A DNA stretch of 64,000 bases from assembly GCF_015265435.1 (NCBI RefSeq), contig NZ_JABJWH010000006.1, forward strand, positions 186,001 to 250,000, written 5' to 3'. A program made the position numbers and the translations under genes. The DNA comes from Alloalcanivorax profundimaris (GTDB taxonomy: Bacteria; Pseudomonadota; Gammaproteobacteria; Pseudomonadales; Alcanivoracaceae). Numbering within the stretch: position 1 is the first letter of the stretch; the number at the start of each line of letters is the position of its first letter. The notes under the pieces are model-generated. The model searched no databases, had not been told where the DNA came from, and saw only the letters and a list, made by a program, of their open reading frames with translations. Shown here in pieces: positions 1 through 9,493 of this stretch.

Positions 1-1407
1 GCCCGCGCCCGCCTGTGGGTGGAAACCCCGCCACCGCCGGCGCTGGCGCGCCGGGCGGAGGGCCTGGGCCTGTCCTGGGAGAAGCTCGACCAGGAGCGGC
101 CGGTGCCCCCGGAGCCCGGTGGCCTGACCCTGATCGACACCCGGGGCCGGGGTCTGCGCGACCCGGACCTGGGCGCCGCGCTGCACCGCGCGGGCCCGGC
201 GGCGCGGCCGGTGCTGGTGCTGCCCGCCGGCGCCGCCCCGGAGACCCTGGAAGAGACCCTGGCGGTGTACCGGGGCCTGGCCCGGGCCGCCGGCCGGCGC
301 CTGGACGACGTCATCGTCACCGGCCGGGACGACGCCGCCCGCCTGGGCCCGTTGCTGGACCTGGTGCTGCGCCACGGCCTGCGTCTGCATTACCTGAGCG
401 CCGGCCAGCGTATCCCCGAGGATCTGACCCCGGCGCGGCCGGAGGCCCTGCTCGACGACCTGCTGGCCACCCCGGACAGCGATGAGCTGGAGCGGGCCCC
501 GGCGGTGGGCGACCGGCGCTGGGCGGAGCGGCTGCTGGACCAGAGCCGCGCCCTGGACGCCGCCAGCCGTCTGCTTCGCGACGGCGTTCCGGCGTTCCGC
601 GAACTGCTGGAAGCCACCCCCGGCGGCGGCCTGGCCACCGCCGGACCGGACGCCATCGTGCACGGCGCCGAGGACGCCCGGGTGCGCCTGGCCCTGGACC
701 CGGGCGGGCTGCCCCTGGGCCCGGTGAGCGACCACGGCGACGGTGCCCGGCTGCTGCCGTCGCTGCCGGACGCGGCCCTCTGGCACCGCCTGGGCGCGCG
801 CCCCTGGCTGGCCTCCGCCCGGGGCAATGGCCGGGTGTGGCTGCGCGGTGAACGGCATGCCCTGGAAGAAAGCCGGGCCCGGGCCGTCGCCTGGGACAGC
901 CGCCTGCTGCGTCACCGGGGCCGCGCGGTGCAGGCGCGCCTGCGCCGCCTGGATGTGGCGGCGCCGGTGGCCGGCGGCGGCGCCGCCCCGCTCAGCGCCC
1001 GGCTGTGCGCCTGGTTCGCCAGCCTCCACGACCTGGACACCGGCGCCGAGCTGGGCCAGCGCTACTGGCTGGCGCCCGGCGACCAGGATCGCGAACGAAC
1101 CCTGTCGTTGCTGGTGGCGTCGCTGAGCGCCGAGGGCCTGCCGGCGCTGGAGCGGCGTGCCCGTCTGACCCTGGACCGGGAAGGGCTGGCGGCGCCCGCC
1201 GGCGCCGCCGGCCTGCTGGCCTCCCTGGCCCTGCGCCTGGATCTGGACGACGGCGACTGGGCCCTGGACGCCCGTGGCCAGCTGCTGGCCCTGCTCGGTG
1301 GGCGCCGCCGGCGCAAGCCGGAAACCCTGCTCGACGCGCTGCTGGCGCTGCTGCGCGCTCGCCACAGCCTGCGCGATCTGGGCCGTGATCTGGGCCTGGA
1401 GCCGTGA
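1..1407 (+). CDS. FlhF-like flagellar GTPase homologue with degenerate G motifs and an extra C-terminal domain (5' end outside window)
   Basis: The reading frame is open from the first base, so the N-terminus lies outside the window. The visible part starts with the end of an SRP-type GTPase domain of the FlhF family: LIDTRG (about nt 130-147) sits where the G3 DTAG motif belongs, VTGRDDAARLG (about nt 316-348) where TKLDEAA-LG belongs, and GQRIPEDL (nt 403-426) matches the GQRVPEDL near the normal FlhF C-terminus. Known FlhF proteins end soon after this point. Here the frame continues for roughly 310 more residues, rich in Leu, Arg and Ala, that I do not recognise. G3 and G4 are both altered, so GTP binding is doubtful. 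Its stop overlaps flhE by 4 bp and fliA follows, which supports a flagellar role. Confidence 0.6.
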   Translation, partial: ARARLWVETPPPPALARRAEGLGLSWEKLDQERPVPPEPGGLTLIDTRGRGLRDPDLGAALHRAGPAARPVLVLPAGAAPETLEETLAVYRGLARAAGRRLDDVIVTGRDDAARLGPLLDLVLRHGLRLHYLSAGQRIPEDLTPARPEALLDDLLATPDSDELERAPAVGDRRWAERLLDQSRALDAASRLLRDGVPAFRELLEATPGGGLATAGPDAIVHGAEDARVRLALDPGGLPLGPVSDHGDGARLLPSLPDAALWHRLGARPWLASARGNGRVWLRGERHALEESRARAVAWDSRLLRHRGRAVQARLRRLDVAAPVAGGGAAPLSARLCAWFASLHDLDTGAELGQRYWLAPGDQDRERTLSLLVASLSAEGLPALERRARLTLDREGLAAPAGAAGLLASLALRLDLDDGDWALDARGQLLALLGGRRRRKPETLLDALLALLRARHSLRDLGRDLGLEP

Positions 1408-1835
1408 GGCGCTCGGCGGCGGCGCTGTTGTCGCTGGTCGCCGGCCTGGCCGTGGCGGCACCGGGCAGCTGGACCGCCGAGGCCCCGGCGGTGCGCGTGG
1501 CGGGGCCGGACCGGGACTACCACAGCCGGGCCCTGACGCCGCCGCCCCTGGCCGAACGGGCCACGCCCACGCGGGTGAGCTGGCGCTACCGCGTCCCCGC
1601 CGGCGCCGAGCCCCGGGCCTGGCTGTGCCAGGCCGGCCACTGCCTGGCGCTGGGCGGCCCCCGGGGCCGCGCGCCGGCGCCGGCGGCCTGGCGCGGCGAC
1701 CGGCCGCTGCGGTTCCGTTTCCGGCTGGCGGCGGGGGCCCGGCAACCGCTGCGGGTGGCGGCGCTGCGCCTGACGGTGGCTTACGCCGATCCGAACGACG
1801 CCGATCCGGACCTCGCCGGTCGATCCGGCAAATAA
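1404..1835 (+). CDS. flhE: FlhE-like periplasmic flagellar protein
   Basis: A 143-residue protein with an N-terminal signal peptide (RRSAAALLSLVAGLAVAAPG, cleavage near residue 20). The mature part is a small beta-rich domain with a Cys-containing segment (WLCQAGHCLAL) and a late L-TV-Y strand, as in FlhE, a periplasmic protein encoded after flhA in enteric bacteria and linked to control of proton leakage through the export apparatus. The start is a GTG in a GTGA overlap with the upstream gene, so the two are translationally coupled. The position, between an FlhF-like gene and fliA, is normally held by fleN/flhG in polar flagellates. Identity rests on size, signal peptide, cysteine pattern and location rather than on a strong motif. 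Confidence 0.6.
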   Translation: MRRSAAALLSLVAGLAVAAPGSWTAEAPAVRVAGPDRDYHSRALTPPPLAERATPTRVSWRYRVPAGAEPRAWLCQAGHCLALGGPRGRAPAPAAWRGDRPLRFRFRLAAGARQPLRVAALRLTVAYADPNDADPDLAGRSGK

Positions 1836-1924
1836 GCCCGCCCAACGAGCGTTATTCACCGCTTCCAAAGCCGGCCAGATGCCAATAATGAAAGCAGTCA
1901 CGGGCGCCCCTTGCGGAGAACCAC

Positions 1925-2629
1925 ATGTACACGGCACAGGGTAAAATCGATCACGATGCCTTGCTGGAGCAACACCTGCCGGCGGTGCGCCGCCAGGCGT
2001 TGGCCTTGCAGGTGAAGCTGCCCTCCGGCATCGACCTGGACGACCTGATCCAGGCCGGCACGGTGGGGCTGCTGGACGCGCTGCGGCGCTTCGACCCCAA
2101 CGCCGGCGCCAGTTTCTCCACCTTCGCCAGCCAGCGCATCCGGGGCGCCATGATCGATGAGCTGCGCACCCGGGACTGGCTGCCGCGCAGCGTGCGCCGC
2201 AACGCCCGCAACCTGGATCAGTGCGTGCACCGCCTGGAGCAGCGTCTCGGCCGCCCGCCGGAAGAGCGTGAAATCGCCGCCGAGATGGGCATGGACCTGG
2301 CCGAGTATCAGCAGCTGCTCACCGACACCAACAACGGCTACCTGCTGCCCTACGAGGAAATGGTGGAAGAGCGCGGCGAGCCGGAAGCCGGCAGCGGCGC
2401 GCCGCCGTCGCCGTTCGCCGCCCTGGTGGACGGCCAGCAGCGCGAGCGCCTGACCGCCGCCATCGAGGCCCTGCCGGAGCGCGAGAAACTGCTGGTGGCG
2501 CTGTACTACCAGGAAGAACTCAACCTCAAGGAAATCGGTGCCGTGCTCGGCGTCACCGAGTCCCGGGTCTGCCAGCTGCACAGCCAGGCGATCAGCCGTC
2601 TGCGTTCGCGCCTGGCGGAATCCGACTGA
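1925..2629 (+). CDS. fliA: RNA polymerase sigma factor FliA (sigma-28)
   Basis: A 234-residue sigma-70-family factor without region 1.1, the normal size for FliA, which directs transcription of late flagellar and chemotaxis genes. Region 2 is clear at residues 37-90 ([20 protein letters not shown], then [18 protein letters not shown]), followed by the W-P-SVRR segment. Region 3 has the [15 protein letters not shown] helix. Region 4 near residues 185-230 contains [13 protein letters not shown] and an HTH with [17 protein letters not shown] ribosome-binding site lies 7 bases before the ATG. A 90-bp gap separates it from flhE. The chemotaxis genes that commonly follow fliA are absent; the next gene is prfC, so the flagellar cluster ends here. 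Confidence 0.92.
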   Translation: MYTAQGKIDHDALLEQHLPAVRRQALALQVKLPSGIDLDDLIQAGTVGLLDALRRFDPNAGASFSTFASQRIRGAMIDELRTRDWLPRSVRRNARNLDQCVHRLEQRLGRPPEEREIAAEMGMDLAEYQQLLTDTNNGYLLPYEEMVEERGEPEAGSGAPPSPFAALVDGQQRERLTAAIEALPEREKLLVALYYQEELNLKEIGAVLGVTESRVCQLHSQAISRLRSRLAESD

Positions 2630-2693
2630 CGGCGCGCCTACACGAATCCCCGGGCCGGCGTTACAATGCGCGCCGACGCAGACCGAGGATTCT

Positions 2694-4274
<1,581 letters not shown>

Positions 4275-4294
4275 ACCCGACCCCGGGCCTTCTT

Positions 4295-4320
4295 GTAGGA
4301 GCGGCTAAAGCCGCTCCTAC
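4295..4320. repeat. REP-type palindrome, copy 1
   Basis: A perfect 26-bp palindrome: GTAGGAGCGGC, a 4-base TAAA centre, then the complement. It lies 20 bp after the prfC stop and could fold as a hairpin at the 3' end of the mRNA. It has no U-tract, so a classical terminator is unlikely. The same core recurs in at least eight other gaps of this window. Confidence 0.85.
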
Positions 4321-4596
4321 GGAGGGTATGTAAATCCCCCGGGGCCGTGCGGCGGCGCGGTCGCTGTGCTAGACTCGCCGCCCTCTTTGGCACCGGCCCC
4401 GATTTCGATATGTTCATGGCGTCCAATCCGCCCTAGCGTTTCGCCCCCCTGTCATCGCGTTCCGCGATGATCCGTCGGCCGTCTTCCATGACGGCGTACT
4501 CCCGGCCACCCCGGTCGTCATTTTTGTTGCTTATGGTTTGCCGCGTCGGCGTGCCCGTCGCGTTCCGTGCTTCGTTGTTGTTAGAAGGATTCCGTT
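4321..4596 (+). promoter_or_regulatory. Long structured leader of the SulP gene
   Basis: No gene is visible in this 276-bp stretch. An extended -10 like TGTGCTAGACT ends at 4375, which would give an mRNA leader of over 200 nt. Two hairpins can be drawn in it: TCATCGCG / CGCGATGA (4452-4459 / 4463-4470, 3-base loop) and GCCGTC / GACGGC (4478-4483 / 4490-4495, 6-base loop). A T-rich patch (CATTTTTGTTG) follows near 4520. This could be an attenuator or regulated leader, but I recognise no known riboswitch class. Confidence 0.4.
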
Positions 4597-6075
4597 TTGC
4601 TGCCGTTGAAAGAAAACTGGTTTTCCAATCTTCGTGGTGATGTGCTCTCCGGTCTGGTGGTGGCGCTGGCCCTGATTCCGGAGGCGATCGCCTTCTCGAT
4701 CATCGCCGAGGTGGACCCCAAGGTGGGGTTGTACGCCTCGTTCTGCATCGCCGTGGTCACCGCCTTCGCCGGTGGCCGCCCGGGAATGATCTCCGCCGCC
4801 ACCGGCGCCATGGCGCTGCTCATGGTGACCCTGGTGCGCGAGCATGGCCTGCAGTATCTGCTCGCCGCCACCGTGCTCACCGGGGTGCTGCAGATCATTT
4901 TCGGGATCTTCAAGCTGGCCACGGTGATGCGCTTCGTGTCCCGCTCGGTGGTCACCGGCTTCGTCAACGCCCTGGCGATCCTGATCTTCCTGGCCCAGAT
5001 TCCGGAGCTGATCGGCGTCACCTGGCACGTCTACGCCATGACCGCCGCCGGCCTGGGCATCATCTACCTGTTCCCCTTCCTGACCCGGGTGGTGCCGTCG
5101 CCGCTGGTGTGCATTCTGGTGCTCACCGCCGTGGCGGTATTCTTCGGCCTGGACATGCCCACCGTGGGCGACAAGGGCGAGCTGCCCAGCAGTCTGCCGG
5201 TGTTCCTGCTGCCGGATATTCCCCTGTCCCTGGAGACCCTGCGCATCATCTTCCCGGTGTCGCTGACCATGGCCGTGGTGGGGCTGCTGGAATCGATGAT
5301 GACCGCCACCATCGTCGACGACCTCACCGACACGGACAGCGATAAGCACCGCGAATGCCGGGGCCAGGGCATGGCCAACATCGCCTCCGGTTTCCTCGGC
5401 GGCATGGCCGGCTGCGCCATGATCGGCCAGTCGGTGATCAACATGAAATCCGGCGGCCGCACCCGGCTGTCCACCCTGGTGGCCGGCGTGGTGCTGCTGG
5501 TGCTGGTGGTGTTCCTGGGCGACTGGGTGTCGCGGATTCCCATGGCCGCCCTGGTGGCGGTGATGATCATGGTGTCCATCGGTACCTTCAGTTGGGAGTC
5601 GATTCTCAACTTGCGCCGTCATCCGCCGAGCAGCAGCGTGGTGATGCTGGTCACCGTGGCGGTGACCGTGTTCACCCACAACCTGGCCATCGGCGTGGGC
5701 ATCGGCGTGCTGCTCAGCGCCCTGTTCTACGCCAACAAGGTGGGCCGGGTGTTCTATGTGTCCAGCGAGGCCGACGACGCCGGCTACCAGCGCCGTTATC
5801 AGGTGGTGGGGCAGGTGTTCTTCACCTCCGCGGACCGGTTCCTGGCGGCGTTCGACTACAAGGAAGGCCTGGAAAAAGTCACCATCGACGTGCACCGGGC
5901 CCGCTTCTGGGACATCACCGCCATCGGCGCCCTGGACAAGGCGGTGATCAAGTTCCGCCGCGAAGGCACCGAGGTGGAGGTCATCGGCCTGGACGAGGCC
6001 AGCGCCACCCTGGTGGATAAATACGCCGTCCACGACAAGCCGGACGCCGTGGAAAAAATGATGGGCGGCCACTGA
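4597..6075 (+). CDS. SulP-family inorganic anion (sulfate/bicarbonate-type) transporter with STAS domain
   Basis: A 492-residue SLC26/SulP transporter with about 11-12 hydrophobic segments and a C-terminal cytoplasmic STAS domain. The N-terminal signature is clear: [20 protein letters not shown], then GLYASF and the TGAMALL segment. The STAS domain occupies roughly residues 390-490, including [11 protein letters not shown]. Family members move sulfate, bicarbonate or other anions, often with sodium; the substrate cannot be read from sequence. The start is a TTG at 4597, preceded by AGAAGGA with 8-base spacing; no in-frame ATG is better placed. It is followed after 26 bp by a universal stress protein gene, a pairing that suggests co-transcription and a stress- or pH-related anion transport role. 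Confidence 0.9.
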   Translation: MLPLKENWFSNLRGDVLSGLVVALALIPEAIAFSIIAEVDPKVGLYASFCIAVVTAFAGGRPGMISAATGAMALLMVTLVREHGLQYLLAATVLTGVLQIIFGIFKLATVMRFVSRSVVTGFVNALAILIFLAQIPELIGVTWHVYAMTAAGLGIIYLFPFLTRVVPSPLVCILVLTAVAVFFGLDMPTVGDKGELPSSLPVFLLPDIPLSLETLRIIFPVSLTMAVVGLLESMMTATIVDDLTDTDSDKHRECRGQGMANIASGFLGGMAGCAMIGQSVINMKSGGRTRLSTLVAGVVLLVLVVFLGDWVSRIPMAALVAVMIMVSIGTFSWESILNLRRHPPSSSVVMLVTVAVTVFTHNLAIGVGIGVLLSALFYANKVGRVFYVSSEADDAGYQRRYQVVGQVFFTSADRFLAAFDYKEGLEKVTIDVHRARFWDITAIGALDKAVIKFRREGTEVEVIGLDEASATLVDKYAVHDKPDAVEKMMGGH

Positions 6076-6101
6076 GCCACCCCCGGATTCGAGGATCGAC
6101 C

Positions 6102-6947
6102 ATGAGTCATGTGATTGCCTGCATCGACGGCTCCGCCGCGGCGGACACCATCTGCGACCACGCCGCCTGGGCGGCCCGGCGCCTGGGGGCGCCGCTCATG
6201 TTGCTGCACGTGCTGGACGAGGACCGCTACCCCAGCGAGTCCAACCTGAGCGGCAATATCGGCCTGGGCACCCGGGAAGCCCTGCTCAAGGAGCTGGCGG
6301 ACCTGGACGCGCGCCGCAACCGTCTGGCCCTGGAGGAGGGCAGGGCACTGCTGGAGGCGGCCCGGGAGCGCCTGGCGGCGGCCGGGCACCCGGCGCCGGT
6401 GCTGCGCCAGCGCCACGGCAAGCTGCTCGACGCGGTGCGTGAGCTGGACCAGGAAACCCGGCTGCTGGTGATCGGCAAGCAGGGCACCGAGCACACCGGC
6501 GTCGACCGGATCGGCGACAACGTGGAAAAGCTGATCCGCGGCGTGGACCGCTCCGTGCTGCTGGCGGTGGGGCCGTTCCGTGAGCCCGGCGCGTTGATGC
6601 TGGCCTACGACAACAGCCCCTCCATGCGCGACGGCGTGCGCCTGATCGCCAGCAGCCCGCTGCTGCGCGAGCTGCCCTGCCACCTGGTGCAGGTGAACGG
6701 CTCGGACCGGGACCGCGAGGGCGCGGACTGGGCCGCCGGGCGCCTGGAGGATAACGGCCATCCGGTGACGGTGGCGTCCCTGAAGGGGGACGTGGAGGCG
6801 GAACTGCACCGCTACCAGGAAGAGCACGATCTGGACCTGGTGGTCATGGGCGCCTACGGTCACTCGCGGATCCGGGAATTCCTGATCGGCAGCACCACCG
6901 ACCGGCTGATCCGCCATGCCCGGGTGCCACACCTGATTCTGAGGTAG
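6102..6947 (+). CDS. Universal stress protein, tandem UspA domains
   Basis: A 281-residue protein with two UspA folds. The first (about residues 1-150) begins SHVIACIDGSAAADTIC and ends with VEKLIRGVDRSVLLAVG. The second (about 155-281) begins LMLAYDNSPSMRDGV and ends LVVMGAYGHSRIREFLIGSTTDRLIR, which carries the G-2x-G-9x-G(S/T) nucleotide-binding motif of ATP-binding Usp proteins. These are cytoplasmic proteins induced by starvation and other stress. It sits 26 bp after the SulP gene on the same strand, so the two probably form an operon. The ATG at 6102 opens the conserved domain directly, so the start is safe. Confidence 0.92.
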   Translation: MSHVIACIDGSAAADTICDHAAWAARRLGAPLMLLHVLDEDRYPSESNLSGNIGLGTREALLKELADLDARRNRLALEEGRALLEAARERLAAAGHPAPVLRQRHGKLLDAVRELDQETRLLVIGKQGTEHTGVDRIGDNVEKLIRGVDRSVLLAVGPFREPGALMLAYDNSPSMRDGVRLIASSPLLRELPCHLVQVNGSDRDREGADWAAGRLEDNGHPVTVASLKGDVEAELHRYQEEHDLDLVVMGAYGHSRIREFLIGSTTDRLIRHARVPHLILR

Positions 6948-6984
6948 CATTCACGGCGCGAATACCGGTTATCATCAAGATTGA

Positions 6985-7014
6985 TTGTTTTTATGAGAAC
7001 CGCGCTCCTAGAAT
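6985..7014 (+). promoter_or_regulatory. Sigma-70 promoter of aceA
   Basis: TTGTTT (6985-6990) and TAGAAT (7009-7014) are spaced by 18 bp and lie 89 bp before the aceA start. Both match the sigma-70 consensus well, and the AT-rich stretch stands out from the GC-rich surroundings. Confidence 0.6.
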
Positions 7015-7102
7015 GCGCGGCATCGGTAGTCGGCGTCGGGCGGGCCCTGCCCCGCGTGACCGGCGGCTGCGGTGTTCATTCTTCTATTGACAAGGATTGA
7101 CC

Positions 7103-8698
7103 ATGTCACAGTACCTCAAAGAGATCGAAGCACTGAGCTCCGTGGTTGGTGCCAACAAAACCTGGCACGACATCAACCCGGAATCCGCTGTCCGCATGCG
7201 TCTGCAGAACCGTTTCAACACGCATCTGGATATCGCCAAGTACACCGCGAGCATCATGCGCAAGGACATGGCGGCCTACGACGCGGACAACTCCAAGTAC
7301 ACTCAGTCCCTGGGTTGCTGGCACGGTTTCATCGGTCAGCAGAAGATGATTTCCATCAAGAAATACTTCGGCAGCACCAAGGGCCGCTACCTGTACCTGT
7401 CCGGCTGGATGGTCGCCGCGCTGCGTTCCGAGTTCGGTCCGCTGCCTGACCAGTCCATGCACGAAAAAACCGCCGTGGCCGACCTGATCCGCGAGCTGTA
7501 CACCTTCCTCAAGCAAGCCGACGCCTGGGAACTGAACCACCTGTTCCGTGACCTGGACGCCGCCAAGGAAGCCGGTGACGAAGCCAAGCAGAAAGAGATC
7601 ATCGACAAGATCGACAACTTCGAGACCCACGTTGTGCCGATCATCGCCGATATCGACGCCGGCTTCGGTAACCCGGAAGCCACCTACCTGCTGGCCAAGA
7701 AGCTGATCGAAGCCGGTGCCTGCTGCATCCAGATCGAGAACCAGGTTTCCGACGAGAAGCAGTGCGGCCACCAGGACGGCAAAGTGACCGTTCCCCACGC
7801 CGACTTCATCGCCAAGCTGAACGCCGTTCGCTACGCGTTCCTGGAGCTGGGTGTCGACGATGGCGTGATCGTTGCCCGTACCGACTCCGAAGGCGCTGGC
7901 CTGACCAAGCAGATCGCCGTGACCAACGAGCCGGGCGACCTGGGCGACCAGTACAACGCCTTCCTGGAAGGTGAGTTCATCGATTCCGCCGAGCAGATCA
8001 ACAACGGCGACATCGTGATCAAGTCCGAAGGCAAGCTGCTCAAGCCGACCCGTCTGGCGTCCGGCCTGTTCCAGTTCCGCGAAGGCACCAACATCGACCG
8101 CGTGGTTCTGGACTGTGTCACCAGCCTGCAAAACGGCGCCGACCTGCTGTGGATCGAAACCCCGACCCCGAACGTGGCTCACATCAAGCACATGGTCGAC
8201 CGCATCCGCGAGCAAGAGCCGAACGCCAAGCTGGTGTACAACAACAGCCCGTCCTTCAACTGGACCCTGAACTTCCGTCAGCAGGTGTTCGACGCCTGGA
8301 AAGAGGAAGGCAAGGACGTATCCGGTTACGACCGTGGCGACCTGATGAACGCCAAGTACGACGACAGCGATCTGGCCGCCGAAGCCGACCGCTGGACCCG
8401 TGAGTTCCAGGCCAAGGCCTCCCGTGAAGCCGGTGTGTTCCACCACCTGATCACGCTGCCGACCTACCACACCGCCGCCCTGTCCACCGATCAGCTGGTG
8501 GAAGGTTACTTCGGTGAGGAAGGCATGCTGGCCTACGCCGCGGGCGTTCAGCGCAAGGAAATCCGCCGTGGCATCGCCACCGTGAAGCACCAGGACATGG
8601 CCGGTTCCAACATCGGCGATGATCACAAAGAGTACTTCTCCGGTGAAGCCGCGCTGAAAGCCGGCGGTAAGGACAACACCATGAACCAGTTCGGCTAA
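7103..8698 (+). CDS. aceA: Isocitrate lyase
   Basis: A 531-residue isocitrate lyase of the longer type found in Pseudomonas and Acinetobacter. It cleaves isocitrate to glyoxylate and succinate, the entry to the glyoxylate shunt needed for growth on acetate, fatty acids and alkanes. The catalytic loop KQCGH lies at about residues 219-223 (the family motif is K-K/R-C-G-H). DIDAGFGN for Mg binding and WIETPTPN, NNSPSFNW are also visible. The ATG at 7103 has CAAGGA 6 bases upstream; the TTG at 7097 would begin inside the spacer. Codon use is less GC-extreme than in neighbouring genes, as expected of a highly expressed gene. It is monocistronic: strong promoter before, intrinsic terminator after. 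No malate synthase gene is adjacent. Confidence 0.97.
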   Translation: MSQYLKEIEALSSVVGANKTWHDINPESAVRMRLQNRFNTHLDIAKYTASIMRKDMAAYDADNSKYTQSLGCWHGFIGQQKMISIKKYFGSTKGRYLYLSGWMVAALRSEFGPLPDQSMHEKTAVADLIRELYTFLKQADAWELNHLFRDLDAAKEAGDEAKQKEIIDKIDNFETHVVPIIADIDAGFGNPEATYLLAKKLIEAGACCIQIENQVSDEKQCGHQDGKVTVPHADFIAKLNAVRYAFLELGVDDGVIVARTDSEGAGLTKQIAVTNEPGDLGDQYNAFLEGEFIDSAEQINNGDIVIKSEGKLLKPTRLASGLFQFREGTNIDRVVLDCVTSLQNGADLLWIETPTPNVAHIKHMVDRIREQEPNAKLVYNNSPSFNWTLNFRQQVFDAWKEEGKDVSGYDRGDLMNAKYDDSDLAAEADRWTREFQAKASREAGVFHHLITLPTYHTAALSTDQLVEGYFGEEGMLAYAAGVQRKEIRRGIATVKHQDMAGSNIGDDHKEYFSGEAALKAGGKDNTMNQFG

Positions 8699-8719
8699 CA
8701 ACCGGTTCGGTGTTAAAAA

Positions 8720-8757
8720 AAGAAGGGCGGGATCCTTGGATCCCGCCCTTTTTTTAT
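8720..8757. terminator. Bidirectional intrinsic terminator
   Basis: A perfect 13-bp stem (8723-8735 / 8738-8750, starting AAGGGCGGG) is followed by T7 on the plus strand and preceded by an A-run, so it works for aceA and also for the convergent CsbD-like gene. Confidence 0.92.
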
Positions 8758-8810
8758 GGCCGCCGTCCCTGGCGGCCGCTCCTTACGTCGCTGCTACACA
8801 GCGGTCCTTG

Positions 8811-9011
8811 TCAGCCTTGCTTGTCCAGCCACTCATCGGCTTGACGTTCCGCGTCCTCGCGGGTGGAGCCGTAACGCTCCTGGATCTTGCCCACCAGCTT
8901 GTCCTTGTGACCCTCGATCTGCTTGAGGTCGTCATCGGTGAGCTTGGCCCACTGTTTCTTTGCATCGCCTTTCAACTGTTTCCACTGGCCTTTCAGCGTA
9001 TCGCTGTTCAT
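8811..9011 (-). CDS. CsbD-family stress protein
   Basis: A 66-residue hydrophilic protein of the CsbD family: MNSDTLKGQWKQLKGDAKKQW at the N-terminus, then DDLKQIEGHKDKLVGKIQERYG. CsbD-like proteins are abundant small proteins induced in general stress responses; their biochemical role is not settled. An upstream in-frame ATG at 9023 is part of ATGGAGGTAGTA, which contains the GGAGG ribosome-binding site for the ATG at 9011, so the shorter form is the true start. It is convergent with aceA and shares its terminator. Confidence 0.9.
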   Translation of the reverse strand: MNSDTLKGQWKQLKGDAKKQWAKLTDDDLKQIEGHKDKLVGKIQERYGSTREDAERQADEWLDKQG

Positions 9012-9211
9012 TACTACCTCCATGCGGTAACGACGAATGAGGCTTCAGTATGCGCTTGTGGGGCCGGGGCGTAAGGGGGGCAAGCGAAGATTTAGCAGTT
9101 TTTATCGTACTTGCCGGAGACCGCCGATGGCCCCATCATGGGCGCCGCGCGGCCCCGGTGGGCCGTGAATCGGGCGCGATCACCGGGCGATCACTGTAGG
9201 GAGAGGCATTC

Positions 9212-9493
9212 ATGGCGGCGGTATTGGCGGGCGGCATCATCCTGATCTGGCTGGCGTTGAGCGGCGGCCGGGCCCTGCTCGGCGCCCTGGGCGTGACCCT
9301 GCACCGCCGCGCCGCCCTGATCGCGCCGCCGGGTCTGGCCCTGGCCGAGAGCCTGCTGTTCCTGCTGGCGGTGCCCGCCGGCGAGCTGCTGCCCGAGCCC
9401 CAGTGCTGGCCCGCCGCCTGGGCCCTGGTGGCCCTGGCCTGGCTGATCAATGGCGCCGTCACCTTCCGCCTTTGGCGCGCTCCCCAACGCTAA
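9212..9493 (+). CDS. Small membrane protein of unknown function
   Basis: A 93-residue protein with three hydrophobic segments (about residues 3-20, 36-55 and 66-84) separated by short basic or acidic turns, ending in RLWRAPQR. I do not recognise a family. The ATG has a good AGGGAGAGG site upstream, which supports translation. Its stop overlaps the stop of the convergent phospholipase D-like gene by 4 bp. The 200-bp region before it, up to the CsbD gene start, shows no other gene; it likely holds the two divergent promoters. Confidence 0.65.
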   Translation: MAAVLAGGIILIWLALSGGRALLGALGVTLHRRAALIAPPGLALAESLLFLLAVPAGELLPEPQCWPAAWALVALAWLINGAVTFRLWRAPQR

